Below are positions 17,873-26,408 of a stretch of 64,000 nt of DNA, in pieces. Location: positions 1,426,001 to 1,490,000 of the forward strand of contig NZ_SJSK01000001.1 of assembly GCF_004331645.1 (NCBI RefSeq). Reading direction: 5' to 3'. Every line of letters begins with the position of its first letter. Positions within the stretch are counted from its first letter, which is position 1. The stretch comes from Pedobacter frigiditerrae. GTDB lineage: Bacteria; Bacteroidota; Bacteroidia; Sphingobacteriales; Sphingobacteriaceae. A program made the position numbers and the translations under genes. The notes beneath the pieces were generated by a model, which saw only the letters and a list, made by a program, of their open reading frames with translations, did not search any database and was not told the origin of the DNA.

Positions 17873-19390
17873 ATGGTAAAAAGGATATTTCAGCTACTCA
17901 TTGTTTTTTTAAGTTTAAATAGCTTGCAATTGGTTAAGGCACAAAAACCTGTAGAACAACCGCCAAAGGCGATGCGAGAATTTAGGGCTGCTTGGATTGC
18001 TTCTGTAGCTAACATTAATTGGCCAAGTAAACCTGGCTTAAGTACAGCAGAACAACAAAAGGAAGCTATTGTGTTGTTGGATTTATTGCAAAGTTTAAAC
18101 TTTAATGCAGCCATATTACAAATTAGACCTCAGGCAGATGCCTTATATAAAAGCGATTTAGAGCCTTGGTCTTACTTTTTAACTGGAGAACAAGGAAAGG
18201 CTCCAAATCCATATTATGATCCTTTGGAATTTTGGGTTGAAGCAGCACATGATAGAGGTTTGGAATTACATGTTTGGTTAAATCCTTACAGAGCTCATCA
18301 TCTTTCTGGCGGTGGAGAAAGTGCAACTTCAGTTGTAAAATCAAAACCAGAACTGGTAGTGAAGTTAAAAGATGGGCAGTATTGGATGGATCCATCCTTA
18401 AAAGGTGTGCAAGATCAGTCGGCTGCAGTGGTGAGAGATATTGTTAAACGTTACGATATAGACGGTGTTCATTTTGACGATTATTTTTATCCATATGATT
18501 CGTATAATGGAGGTGCAGATTTTCCGGATAATTTAAGTTGGGTAGCTTACCAACAAAGTGGGGGTAAATTAACTAGGTCTGATTGGAGAAGAGAAAGTAT
18601 AAATACCTTCATCGAACGCATTTATAAAGAGATTAAAGCAGAGAAAAAACACGTTAAATTTGGGTTAAGTCCGTTTGGGATTTGGAGACCTGGTTATCCA
18701 GCATCTGTTGAAGGTTATGATCAATACGAGAAACTTTATGCTGATGCAAAATTGTGGCTAAACAAAGGATGGATAGATTATTTTACTCCGCAGTTGTATT
18801 GGAAAGTGAATGATATTCCGCATAGTTTTCCTGTTTTGTTGGGTTGGTGGCAAAGCGAAAACACAAAAAATAGACATTTATGGCCAGGTATGAATGTAGG
18901 TTTAGGTGGCGATGATAAAAACGTCGATGAAATCATAAACCAAATCATGGTAACCAGAGGTATGTTGCCTCAAAGCCCTGGAGCAGTACATTGGAGTATT
19001 GCGGCATTAGTTAAACATCCGCTTTTGCGTAGTGGCTTAAAAAGTGGTCCGTATAAAAATCAGGCTTTAGTGCCAGCTAGCGAATGGTTAGATCGTAAAG
19101 GACCAGCAAAACCGATAATTACAGTAGCTCCAAAAGATAAATTATGGGAAGTTAGATGGAATCACACAGAAAAGAGTGATGTGTTTAAATGGGTAGTTTA
19201 TTTTAAATATGGAAACAAATGGAGCTATAAAATCATGAACAGAAAGGATGAAAGTTTAGATTTAATGGCTTCTATTGAAAACGGCACAAAAGGCAGCAGA
19301 ACACTTTTGAGTTCATTTGCTGTAACTGCAATAGATAGAACTGGTAATGAGAGTGAATTTATTGAACATCAAATTGGAGGTGCAAATTAA
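17873..19390 (+). CDS. Glycosyl hydrolase-like 10 (DUF187/YngK) family protein
   Basis: A 505-residue protein with a signal peptide ending in KAQK. The GHL10 features are clear: EFRAAWIASVANINWPS near residue 37, then LQIRPQADALY, HVWLNPYRAH, VHFDDYFYPYDSYNG and SPFGIWRPGYPAS, which outline a TIM-barrel glycosidase-like domain, followed by a C-terminal fibronectin-like region from about residue 405. Members are believed to act on cell-wall or other polysaccharides outside the cell; activity is not defined for this one. A 66-residue gene follows after 3 bases and is probably co-transcribed. Confidence 0.88.
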   Translation: MVKRIFQLLIVFLSLNSLQLVKAQKPVEQPPKAMREFRAAWIASVANINWPSKPGLSTAEQQKEAIVLLDLLQSLNFNAAILQIRPQADALYKSDLEPWSYFLTGEQGKAPNPYYDPLEFWVEAAHDRGLELHVWLNPYRAHHLSGGGESATSVVKSKPELVVKLKDGQYWMDPSLKGVQDQSAAVVRDIVKRYDIDGVHFDDYFYPYDSYNGGADFPDNLSWVAYQQSGGKLTRSDWRRESINTFIERIYKEIKAEKKHVKFGLSPFGIWRPGYPASVEGYDQYEKLYADAKLWLNKGWIDYFTPQLYWKVNDIPHSFPVLLGWWQSENTKNRHLWPGMNVGLGGDDKNVDEIINQIMVTRGMLPQSPGAVHWSIAALVKHPLLRSGLKSGPYKNQALVPASEWLDRKGPAKPIITVAPKDKLWEVRWNHTEKSDVFKWVVYFKYGNKWSYKIMNRKDESLDLMASIENGTKGSRTLLSSFAVTAIDRTGNESEFIEHQIGGAN

Positions 19391-19393
19391 CTG

Positions 19394-19594
19394 ATGAAAC
19401 AACACTCAAAAGAATTAATAGAAGCTACGGCTAATGCGATAAAGGATCATTTTATTCCAAAAAACGCAGATGAAAAATCATTTAGCTTCCACTTTACCAT
19501 TCCGCCAAGTTCAAATTATAAAGTAAGCTATGAAAAAGATGCTAAAGGAAAATGGAGTTTTGTAGCTTTTGAAGCTGATGAGGGCAAAGACTAG
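19394..19594 (+). CDS. Small hypothetical protein
   Basis: A 66-residue soluble, charged protein without signal or membrane segment. It starts 3 bases after the GHL10 stop and ends immediately next to the stop of the convergent PorP gene, so the coding frame is well bounded. I do not recognise a family. The middle (FSFHFTIPPSSNYKVSYEK) looks like beta strands. Co-transcription with the glycosidase is the only clue to its role. Confidence 0.6.
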   Translation: MKQHSKELIEATANAIKDHFIPKNADEKSFSFHFTIPPSSNYKVSYEKDAKGKWSFVAFEADEGKD

Positions 19595-20572
19595 TTAGAA
19601 ACAAAAAAAGAGCTTATTTCGAACTGGAGCTAGGTTAAAGTAATAACCTACAGAGATTTCGTGAGATCCAAAACCATAATTACCTAGCTTATTTAGGCTA
19701 TAATCAAATCCATAACCAATTCTAAAACGTTCCTTAATCAGAAAATCTGTCATTATCCCTACAGCACTTTTCTTCAATAAATTGTTTTGTATTGCTGGTC
19801 TAGGAAAAAGATTCAGTGATGTTCTATAAACTGCTCCAATTGAAAACCTATCCTTAAAAATTAGAAAAGAATTAATGTCTAACGAGGTTGGCCCATGCAA
19901 ATCATCCTTAAGTAAAAATGATGGTTTAAAGCTGATATCTCTCTGCACAGGAAATAACATTGCAGCTGTAAAATAAAAATGTTCTTGTGTATTTAAATTG
20001 GCAAAAAAATCATTGTCGGTAGTTAATCTTTTAGCGAAAAGATTATTAGCCGAAAAGCCCATAAAAAAGGTTTCTGTGGATAGTTGGGCACCAACTCTTA
20101 AACTTGGCATTGTTCTACTTTCAAAACCTACTGGGATTTTGGCATCACCAACTTCGTCTGGTGTCAATAAACTCCCATTTAAACCAGTTTGCATTACTCC
20201 AACTCCAATTCCGAATGCCAGCACATTGAATACATTATGATTTAACCTCAAGCGATAGGCTAAATTAGCATAAGCGTTCAATGTGCTTTGTGCACCGATT
20301 TTGTCTTTTGTGATGATGGCTCCAACCGCAATGTCTTTATCTGTAATTGGGGCATCAAAAGCTATGGATAAACTTTGTGGCGCACCCTTTAAACCTGTCC
20401 ATTGTGCTCTGTAAATAGCCTGAGCAAAAACAGCCTCTTTATATCCCGCATATGCTGGATTTACATAAAGCCCATTATAAATATATTGTCCATACTGCGT
20501 TTCTTGCTGCCCAAATAAGGGAGATAACATCAAATAAAATAATCCCGTTAAAATAATCTTTTTCATATCCAT
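19595..20572 (-). CDS. PorP/SprF family type IX secretion membrane protein
   Basis: A 325-residue outer-membrane beta-barrel with signal peptide (LSPLFGQQ). The start of the mature part, QYGQYIYNGLYVNPAYAGYK, is the PorP/SprF signature. These proteins partner with type B (CHU_C-type) type IX cargo, for example SprF with SprB in gliding flavobacteria. Here the gene directly follows, by 5 bases, a gene whose product ends in a CHU_C-type domain, so it is the likely outer-membrane partner of that cargo. Last gene of the four-gene operon. Confidence 0.92.
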   Translation of the reverse strand: MDMKKIILTGLFYLMLSPLFGQQETQYGQYIYNGLYVNPAYAGYKEAVFAQAIYRAQWTGLKGAPQSLSIAFDAPITDKDIAVGAIITKDKIGAQSTLNAYANLAYRLRLNHNVFNVLAFGIGVGVMQTGLNGSLLTPDEVGDAKIPVGFESRTMPSLRVGAQLSTETFFMGFSANNLFAKRLTTDNDFFANLNTQEHFYFTAAMLFPVQRDISFKPSFLLKDDLHGPTSLDINSFLIFKDRFSIGAVYRTSLNLFPRPAIQNNLLKKSAVGIMTDFLIKERFRIGYGFDYSLNKLGNYGFGSHEISVGYYFNLAPVRNKLFFCF

Positions 20573-20577
20573 TTATT

Positions 20578-21516
20578 TTATCGTACTACAGTAATATAAC
20601 CTGTTAACTCTTGCCAAGCCGAATTCGCTGTTTTAACCCTCAATACATAGAAATAAGTACCATCGCTAAGCCCATTTGCTGTCCAATCATTTTGGTATCC
20701 CTTTTTTTCATAAACCGTACTTTGCCACCTATTAATAATGGTTAGCTCATTTGAAGTATAATATTCAAGCCCAGTAATTTTGAAGAAATCATTCTTCCCA
20801 TCATTATTAGGCGTAAATACATTGGGTATGAGCACTCCAATAATTGGCTTAAAGTCAATAGAGGTATTGTTTGCAACCTTGGGGTCGTTTTCTAAGGCAT
20901 AAGCCATTGCAATATTTTTAACTAATCCGGGTTTGCTTGCCATAACCTTGATTTTTAAATCTGCGGTTTCTCCGGTTATCACCTTTGGTATATCCCATAT
21001 AATGGTTCGTGTACTTTCACTATAACTCGCTACACCAATGGAAGGGTTTATCAATTGAGAAAAGGTAAGTTCCTTTGGTAAGGCATCGGTTACTTTTATT
21101 CCTGTTGCATCACTCGGACCATTATTCTTTACCCTCAGGTTATATTCAAAAACTTCATTAACAGAGATGGCTCTAGCTTCAGATGTTTTTGTAATCATTA
21201 GATCTGCGGTTTTAAGTGGGTCATCTACAGTAATTATTACGGGGTCTGATACATCAGAAATACAACCTGCTATGTTGTAAGAAATTACTGTATAAGTTCC
21301 AGCATTCCCAGTGGTATAACTTTGGGCTATTTCTCCAGTGATAGGGATGGCATCCTTTAACCATTGATATTTTATTCCACCAGTTGAGTTGGCTTTTAAA
21401 GTCACAGTTTTCCCGCTGGCAATATTTACTGTTTGTGGAACAGGAGATTGCGCAAAACTTACCATTGCAAAGAGCAACAGCATACTTAATAGGAAACCTA
21501 TGGTCTTGTTAAGCAT
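20578..21516 (-). CDS. Surface protein with Ig-like, DUF11 and type IX C-terminal domain
   Basis: A 312-residue protein. A signal peptide (MVSFAQS) leads into an Ig-like domain (about 25-100, with YQWLKDAIPITG), then a DUF11-type repeat (about 105-215, LMITKTSEARAISVNEVF), then a C-terminal gliding-motility-type sorting domain (about 228-312: VFTPNNDGKNDFFKI and GTYFYVLRV). The last part is the type B signal for type IX secretion, so the product should be exported and held at the surface. It lies directly upstream of the PorP/SprF gene. Confidence 0.9.
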   Translation of the reverse strand: MLNKTIGFLLSMLLLFAMVSFAQSPVPQTVNIASGKTVTLKANSTGGIKYQWLKDAIPITGEIAQSYTTGNAGTYTVISYNIAGCISDVSDPVIITVDDPLKTADLMITKTSEARAISVNEVFEYNLRVKNNGPSDATGIKVTDALPKELTFSQLINPSIGVASYSESTRTIIWDIPKVITGETADLKIKVMASKPGLVKNIAMAYALENDPKVANNTSIDFKPIIGVLIPNVFTPNNDGKNDFFKITGLEYYTSNELTIINRWQSTVYEKKGYQNDWTANGLSDGTYFYVLRVKTANSAWQELTGYITVVR

Positions 21517-21543
21517 CTGATGGAATGACTCGAATTACCTAAT

Positions 21544-22269
21544 TTAGTTAGCAGTAATTACAATTGTTGGCTGAGCTGGTGCTGCAATTACTTCAACTGT
21601 TTGAGTTGTAACACCAGTAACAGGGCAACCAGAAGTGCTAATTAGTGCATTGGTAAAGCCAGCTTTTTGTTTATACTTAACACTGCCAGTAATTACATAA
21701 GTGCCTATTGCAGTAGTGGTTAATGTGTAAGCTCCAGTAGTAGTATTTATAGTGCCTACGGTGGTTCCATTAACTGCTGATCCACCATCTTTTACAACAC
21801 TGTAACTATATTCGGCTTCTAAATCATCGGTATAAGGTGTGCCAGTTGGAAATCCAGTAAATGTTGGTGTAATTACTGAATTTGCGTTGGCGCCTGCCGA
21901 AGTACAATATTGTGCATTGCTTGGCGCTGACGCTAAATTAAATGCTAATGGTGGCAGTACTATAAAATCGTTCACTACATCTGCAGGCGCACAAATAGCA
22001 GGGTTACTTGATGTAGAACGCATAGTAACAGTGTATGTGCCAGGAGTAGATGAAGCCGTTATGCTATAAACTCCGGCAACGGGTGTTATAGAATTAAATC
22101 CTCCTCCTTCCACATCCCAAGTATAGGAGATGTTTGCAATTGTTTGTGGTGTGAAATTTAAAGTTGCACCAGCGCATACGTAATAAGTTGCCGCAAATGC
22201 TGAGCTTGAGATTAATGTAAATAATGCCACTAGCATCATTTTTTTTAGGGTTTTGATTGTTGTTTTCAT
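21544..22269 (-). CDS. Secreted Ig/PKD-like surface protein
   Basis: A 241-residue protein with a clear signal peptide (SSSAFAATYYVC). The rest is Thr/Ser/Ala-rich beta-sandwich sequence without catalytic motifs, resembling SprB-like or PKD repeats. There is no CHU_C domain; the protein ends QPTIVITAN, nearly the same tail as the next protein upstream (NVTITSN). How it is exported without a sorting domain is unclear; it may depend on the partner encoded downstream. Third from the end of the operon, 27 bases before the CHU_C gene. Confidence 0.75.
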   Translation of the reverse strand: MKTTIKTLKKMMLVALFTLISSSAFAATYYVCAGATLNFTPQTIANISYTWDVEGGGFNSITPVAGVYSITASSTPGTYTVTMRSTSSNPAICAPADVVNDFIVLPPLAFNLASAPSNAQYCTSAGANANSVITPTFTGFPTGTPYTDDLEAEYSYSVVKDGGSAVNGTTVGTINTTTGAYTLTTTAIGTYVITGSVKYKQKAGFTNALISTSGCPVTGVTTQTVEVIAAPAQPTIVITAN

Positions 22270-22304
22270 GTCGCTTGTTATTTATTGTTTATGAGTGAAT
22301 TAAT

Positions 22305-23966
22305 TTAATTTGAAGTAATGGTTACGTTTGGTGATGTTATTTTTGGGTTAATAATTACATTAAAATTGACAGGGTTGCTTATACATCCATTTGCATTTTT
22401 TACGGTTATTGTTCCAGCATAGGTAGCCGCTGGAGTAGATATGTGGATAGGAATACTTATTGGGCTGCTTGCAGGAAACGCCGCATCAACAATGTTTGTT
22501 AACGGACTACCACCAGCCCAAGTTATACTGTAAGATGTTGGCGTTTCTGTTGTTGCGGTAAAGGGCAATAGTGCTGTCAGCGTCTCAACACAAATTGAGG
22601 GATCAGAACCTAAATTGATGCTAGGTAATGAATTGATTTTTATATTAACAGGTATTCTTCCAGATGTCTCTGTGCAATTGTTTCGAACTGACTCTACGTA
22701 AAAAATATGGTCGCCTGGCGTTAATAGACTAACATCGGGGGTATAGCTAACACCAGTATGTAAAATTGGGCCGCCAATTGCTGTATTGTACCAATTATAA
22801 GTTGTGCAATCTTGGGCTGTACCAACTGTTAAATTTGTTGTGTTTCCAGAGCACAAAGTGATAAGGTTTGAAACTAAATCTGTACTTGAAATTTTTGGTT
22901 TAGCAATAATTCTCTGTATCTCATATATTCTAAGCCCATTTAACAACGAAGCTAGTCCTCCGGCTGTAGCTATTTGAACTTTATCAAATGCATTGGTTAT
23001 AGGTATAGTTATTGTGTACTTTGTCGTCGAACCATTTAGAAGATTTAGGTTCAAAAAAGGAGAATTCCCTGCAACGTCCATCACTTGAGTATTCCCACTA
23101 AAGCCTCTAACATGAAAATCACTTGCTAAAATTGTTGCGTTTAGTAAGGCCAAATTATCAGACTCAATGATAATTCTAATTGAATCCCCAACAACAGAAT
23201 GAGCAGGATATACAGCTGTTAAATAAGTTTCATTAAGGGCACTTACAGTAGAGTTTATCTTTGCATAAAGACTTAAATTGCCATCTATTGCTCTATTAGG
23301 GTTGTCAACTGCGGTTAATGAACTAGCAATTGTCCCTGTGGAACCACTTAATACTTCTATAGGAGAAGCACAAGCTATTGTTCCGCTCGGTTTATTAAAA
23401 TAGGCATAATAAAGATCTACAGATGTTCCTACGTCTACAATTGGGTTAATGATTACCCTAACGCCATCATATTTTGCTCCAGGTGTAAAAGTGATAATGT
23501 TTTCTCCTTGTCCGCTTAGTAAGCTAAGAAGCGAGGCTCCTGAATAAGAGACCCCTACTGGCGACCCACTAAGTGTTGCTTGAATTGTAACGTTGTTTAA
23601 AACATTAAGTATGGTAGAGCCTGTGGCAATCTTAACTGAAATAGGAGTACTACCGTTATCACCAGCAGGTAATTCTGAAGCAGGAAATTTTAAGTTTTGC
23701 CAAGCAGTTCCTAACCCTAACAAACCTACATAGGTTGCAAGTGTAGAATGGGTACTTAAGGAGCCATCTACTGAGTTGGGTTTGTTATTAACTTCGGCCA
23801 GTGTAACAAAAAGTACTGAAACATCAGCACTACTGGTTTGACTATTAGCATATACACGTTCAGTTGGCGTACAGTTTTGCCCCTTCACCTCTCTCCATGA
23901 GAAAAATAAAATTGCTACGGATAGCAGCCATAATAATGAGGGATATGGTTTTTTAAGAGAGAGCAC
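22305..23966 (-). CDS. Large secreted Ig-like surface protein
   Basis: A 553-residue protein with a signal peptide (ILFFSWREVKGQNC). The N-terminal half repeats a Ser/Thr-rich beta-sandwich twice (SVDGSLSTHSTLATYVGLLG and AIDGNLSLYAKINSTVSAL are matching segments), followed by Ig-like modules (CSGNTTNLTVGTAQDCTTYN; SICVETLTALLPF). No CHU_C sorting domain; it ends PNVTITSN. It is the first gene of the type IX surface operon and has operator-like DNA upstream. Likely an adhesin or surface-layer component; specific role unknown. Confidence 0.78.
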   Translation of the reverse strand: MLSLKKPYPSLLWLLSVAILFFSWREVKGQNCTPTERVYANSQTSSADVSVLFVTLAEVNNKPNSVDGSLSTHSTLATYVGLLGLGTAWQNLKFPASELPAGDNGSTPISVKIATGSTILNVLNNVTIQATLSGSPVGVSYSGASLLSLLSGQGENIITFTPGAKYDGVRVIINPIVDVGTSVDLYYAYFNKPSGTIACASPIEVLSGSTGTIASSLTAVDNPNRAIDGNLSLYAKINSTVSALNETYLTAVYPAHSVVGDSIRIIIESDNLALLNATILASDFHVRGFSGNTQVMDVAGNSPFLNLNLLNGSTTKYTITIPITNAFDKVQIATAGGLASLLNGLRIYEIQRIIAKPKISSTDLVSNLITLCSGNTTNLTVGTAQDCTTYNWYNTAIGGPILHTGVSYTPDVSLLTPGDHIFYVESVRNNCTETSGRIPVNIKINSLPSINLGSDPSICVETLTALLPFTATTETPTSYSITWAGGSPLTNIVDAAFPASSPISIPIHISTPAATYAGTITVKNANGCISNPVNFNVIINPKITSPNVTITSN

Positions 23967-24100
23967 GTTGGGGATAATTTAGTTTAAAAACCGACTTAGA
24001 TATATCTAAATGAGGATTTCGTTATAAACTTAAATTATTTATCAACATATTAACTCGTTCATTTTATACAGTGTTTTGTAACGTAACACTACGATTAGCA

Positions 24101-24133
24101 AAAATGAACAAAGTTTGTTCAGAAAATGAACAA
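24101..24133. promoter_or_regulatory. Operator-like palindrome with repeated half-sites
   Basis: TGAACAAAGTTTGTTCA (24105-24121) is a perfect 8-base-arm palindrome. AAAATGAACAA occurs at 24101 and again at 24123, 22 bases apart, about two helical turns. Another TGAACAAA is at 24178, and its reverse complement core (GTTCATTTT) at 24057. A further dyad AGTGTT/AACACT lies at 24070-24090. All sit upstream of the surface-protein operon that starts at 23966 on the minus strand. The bound regulator is unknown. Confidence 0.5.
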
Positions 24134-24210
24134 GAATGATTTTTATTGAATAATAGAGGGTCAGGGTATTGAAATGATGAACAAATTTTTTTCTGCGATA
24201 AAAGCAATGA

Positions 24211-25065
24211 TTAAGCTGTAATTCCCTCTCTTTTAAGGATATAATCGAAAATTCCTTCTATAGGTTTTTGCAAAATTTTGCCAACCTTAATACCGTTTTC
24301 GGCAAAAACTGCTTTAAGGGCATCTTGGTAGTAATATGAAATAGAGCCAACGAAATTGCATTCTAATGTTTTGTAGCTTTTATAGTCTTTAACGTTGGTA
24401 TCAATAAATTCTTGAAAACCATCCTTAAGTATTTGCTGAATAAAGGGATGGTCTTTGTGGGCGATCATGAACCTGCTGAAAGTAGCAAGGTAAGAGTTAG
24501 GGAAAGGCTTTTGATAGATGTTGGTTATAATATTATCTCTGTCAACCTCAAAATTCTTTGCAAACTCTAGTCTTAATTCTTCTGGCATCTTATTGTGTAA
24601 GTAACTAACCAATACTTTCCTGCCAAAATAAGTTCCTGAACCTTCGTCTCCTAAAACATACCCTAATCCATGGTTGCTTCTATGAACTTCAGTTCCATCA
24701 TAATAAGCAATGTTAGACCCTGTTCCTAAAATACATGTAAGTCCTTTTTTATCTCCGCAAGTTGCATAGGCAGATCCGATTAAATCATGATCTACACTTA
24801 TAAATGCATTGGTGAAAAAAGTAGAAAGACCATTTGAGATGATTTCATGCTTATCTGGAGAAGAACAGCCTGAACCAAAAAAATAAACTTCTTTGATTGC
24901 TGTTGCATAAGCGGATAAATCTCTATTTTTAGATAGAATTTTAACAACATCGAAGGCATTTACAAAATAAGGATTAATCCCTTGTGTACTAAAGGTAAGT
25001 GTCTTGTTAGGACTGTACGCCATCCAGTCTGTTTTCGAAGATCCGCTATCCGCAACTAAAATCAT
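24211..25065 (-). CDS. N-acetylglucosamine kinase-like ATPase (BadF/BcrA family)
   Basis: A 284-residue cytosolic protein. MILVADSGSSKTDWM is the phosphate-1 loop of the ASKHA fold, and LTCILGTGSNIAYYDG (about 116-131) and LGDEGSGTYFGRKVL (about 145) are the matching motifs of the N-acetylglucosamine kinase/BadF group. The likely reaction is ATP-dependent phosphorylation of N-acetylglucosamine or a related amino sugar, feeding wall recycling. It ends an RND efflux operon, 17 bases after the TolC gene, an unusual partner. Confidence 0.85.
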   Translation of the reverse strand: MILVADSGSSKTDWMAYSPNKTLTFSTQGINPYFVNAFDVVKILSKNRDLSAYATAIKEVYFFGSGCSSPDKHEIISNGLSTFFTNAFISVDHDLIGSAYATCGDKKGLTCILGTGSNIAYYDGTEVHRSNHGLGYVLGDEGSGTYFGRKVLVSYLHNKMPEELRLEFAKNFEVDRDNIITNIYQKPFPNSYLATFSRFMIAHKDHPFIQQILKDGFQEFIDTNVKDYKSYKTLECNFVGSISYYYQDALKAVFAENGIKVGKILQKPIEGIFDYILKREGITA

Positions 25066-25082
25066 ACACTAAAAATAGCAAA

Positions 25083-26408
25083 TTATTGAATATTTAAGGT
25101 TCCACTTAGTTCTTTTAGTGCAATTTCTGCCAATTTCGCTTGATATTGTATTTCAAGATACCTATTATTTGCGTCTAATGCATTTCTTTGCGCTTCTCTT
25201 AACTCTAAAGGGGCAATGCTACCTAAGCGATATTTCTCTAATGTGATATCTAAATTTTCTTTTGCAAGATTCACATTGCCTCGTTCTAGCTTTATCAACT
25301 CAAGATAAGTACTATAATTTTGATAAGCAGAAGTTAGCTGTGCTATAATATCTTGTCTGGTTTTTTCTAATGTTAATTCAGATGAATTGATTTGAATTTT
25401 AGCATTTCGCTCATTTTGTCTTTGCAAAAAGCCATTAAAAATTGGAACACTTGCCGTTAGGCCATAAGTATAACCATTCGATCTTGATTGTGTACTGAAC
25501 CCTGTTGGATTGGCATTACGATTAAAATCATAACTTGTGTTTACGCTAACTCTAGGATAACGACTTCCTTTAATCTGTTTTAAATTTAACTCTGCAATCT
25601 TTTTGCTAAGGAACGCATTTTGCAAATCAGGATTAAGACTTTCTGTTTGAGTAGCAAGTTCAGTATAGTTTAAATTATTGTCGATAACCATTTGATTATC
25701 TGCCATAAATTTAATGGTCGCATCTCTGGCCATTAGTTGATTAAGCGTAACCAAATAATTATTTAGCAAGTTTTTTTGTTGTAAATAATTCGAGGTATCT
25801 GTATTATAATCAACTTTAGCTGCTACTACATCTAATTTAGAACCACGACCAATTTCTAGCTTATTGTTTGCAATTTTTAATCTATAAGTTGAAACATCAA
25901 TAGCACTATCAGAAGCTAAAACCAATTGTTGCTGCTTTACCACATTAAAATATGCAGTGATTACATCAGAAATGGTAGTTAAAATTTGTCCTTTCGCAAC
26001 TATTTGTCCTTGTTGCTCTAATGCTTTTAATCTATCATAATTAGCAAACATGGTAAAACCATCAAATATTGTCCAATCTAAGCCTACGCCATAAGACATA
26101 TTTGTGCTTCTTGCCCCATCTACAATTCTTTGTGTTCCTGTAGATTGTGTTTGCACAGTGTTCTGCCTGCTGCCACCAGTGTTAAATGTTCCCACAGCAA
26201 CAGGTAATATTCCTGCATTACCTAAATTAACGTTGTTTTTTGCTATTGCAATATCATTATTTATCAGCTTAATATCATAGTTGTTCTTTAAGGCAATGCT
26301 AATCGCGTCTTGTAAGCTTAATTTTTCTTGTGCAAAAATATATTGGTTAGCATTTGCTAGCCATAGGACGATAAAAAATATAATATACTTTAATTTCATT
26401 CTAGTCAT
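25083..26408 (-). CDS. TolC-family outer-membrane efflux protein
   Basis: A 441-residue protein with a signal peptide (NQYIFAQEKLSLQDAI); the ATG at 26399 gives a cleaner signal than the one at 26408, which overlaps the permease stop by 8 bases. Two long coiled-coil repeats with TolC-type motifs (ISIALKNNYDIKLINNDI near residue 37; SAYQNYSTYLELI and LAKENLDITLEKYRLGSIAP near 370) define the outer-membrane channel. It completes the tripartite pump with the permease and adaptor encoded upstream. Confidence 0.92.
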   Translation of the reverse strand: MTRMKLKYIIFFIVLWLANANQYIFAQEKLSLQDAISIALKNNYDIKLINNDIAIAKNNVNLGNAGILPVAVGTFNTGGSRQNTVQTQSTGTQRIVDGARSTNMSYGVGLDWTIFDGFTMFANYDRLKALEQQGQIVAKGQILTTISDVITAYFNVVKQQQLVLASDSAIDVSTYRLKIANNKLEIGRGSKLDVVAAKVDYNTDTSNYLQQKNLLNNYLVTLNQLMARDATIKFMADNQMVIDNNLNYTELATQTESLNPDLQNAFLSKKIAELNLKQIKGSRYPRVSVNTSYDFNRNANPTGFSTQSRSNGYTYGLTASVPIFNGFLQRQNERNAKIQINSSELTLEKTRQDIIAQLTSAYQNYSTYLELIKLERGNVNLAKENLDITLEKYRLGSIAPLELREAQRNALDANNRYLEIQYQAKLAEIALKELSGTLNIQ

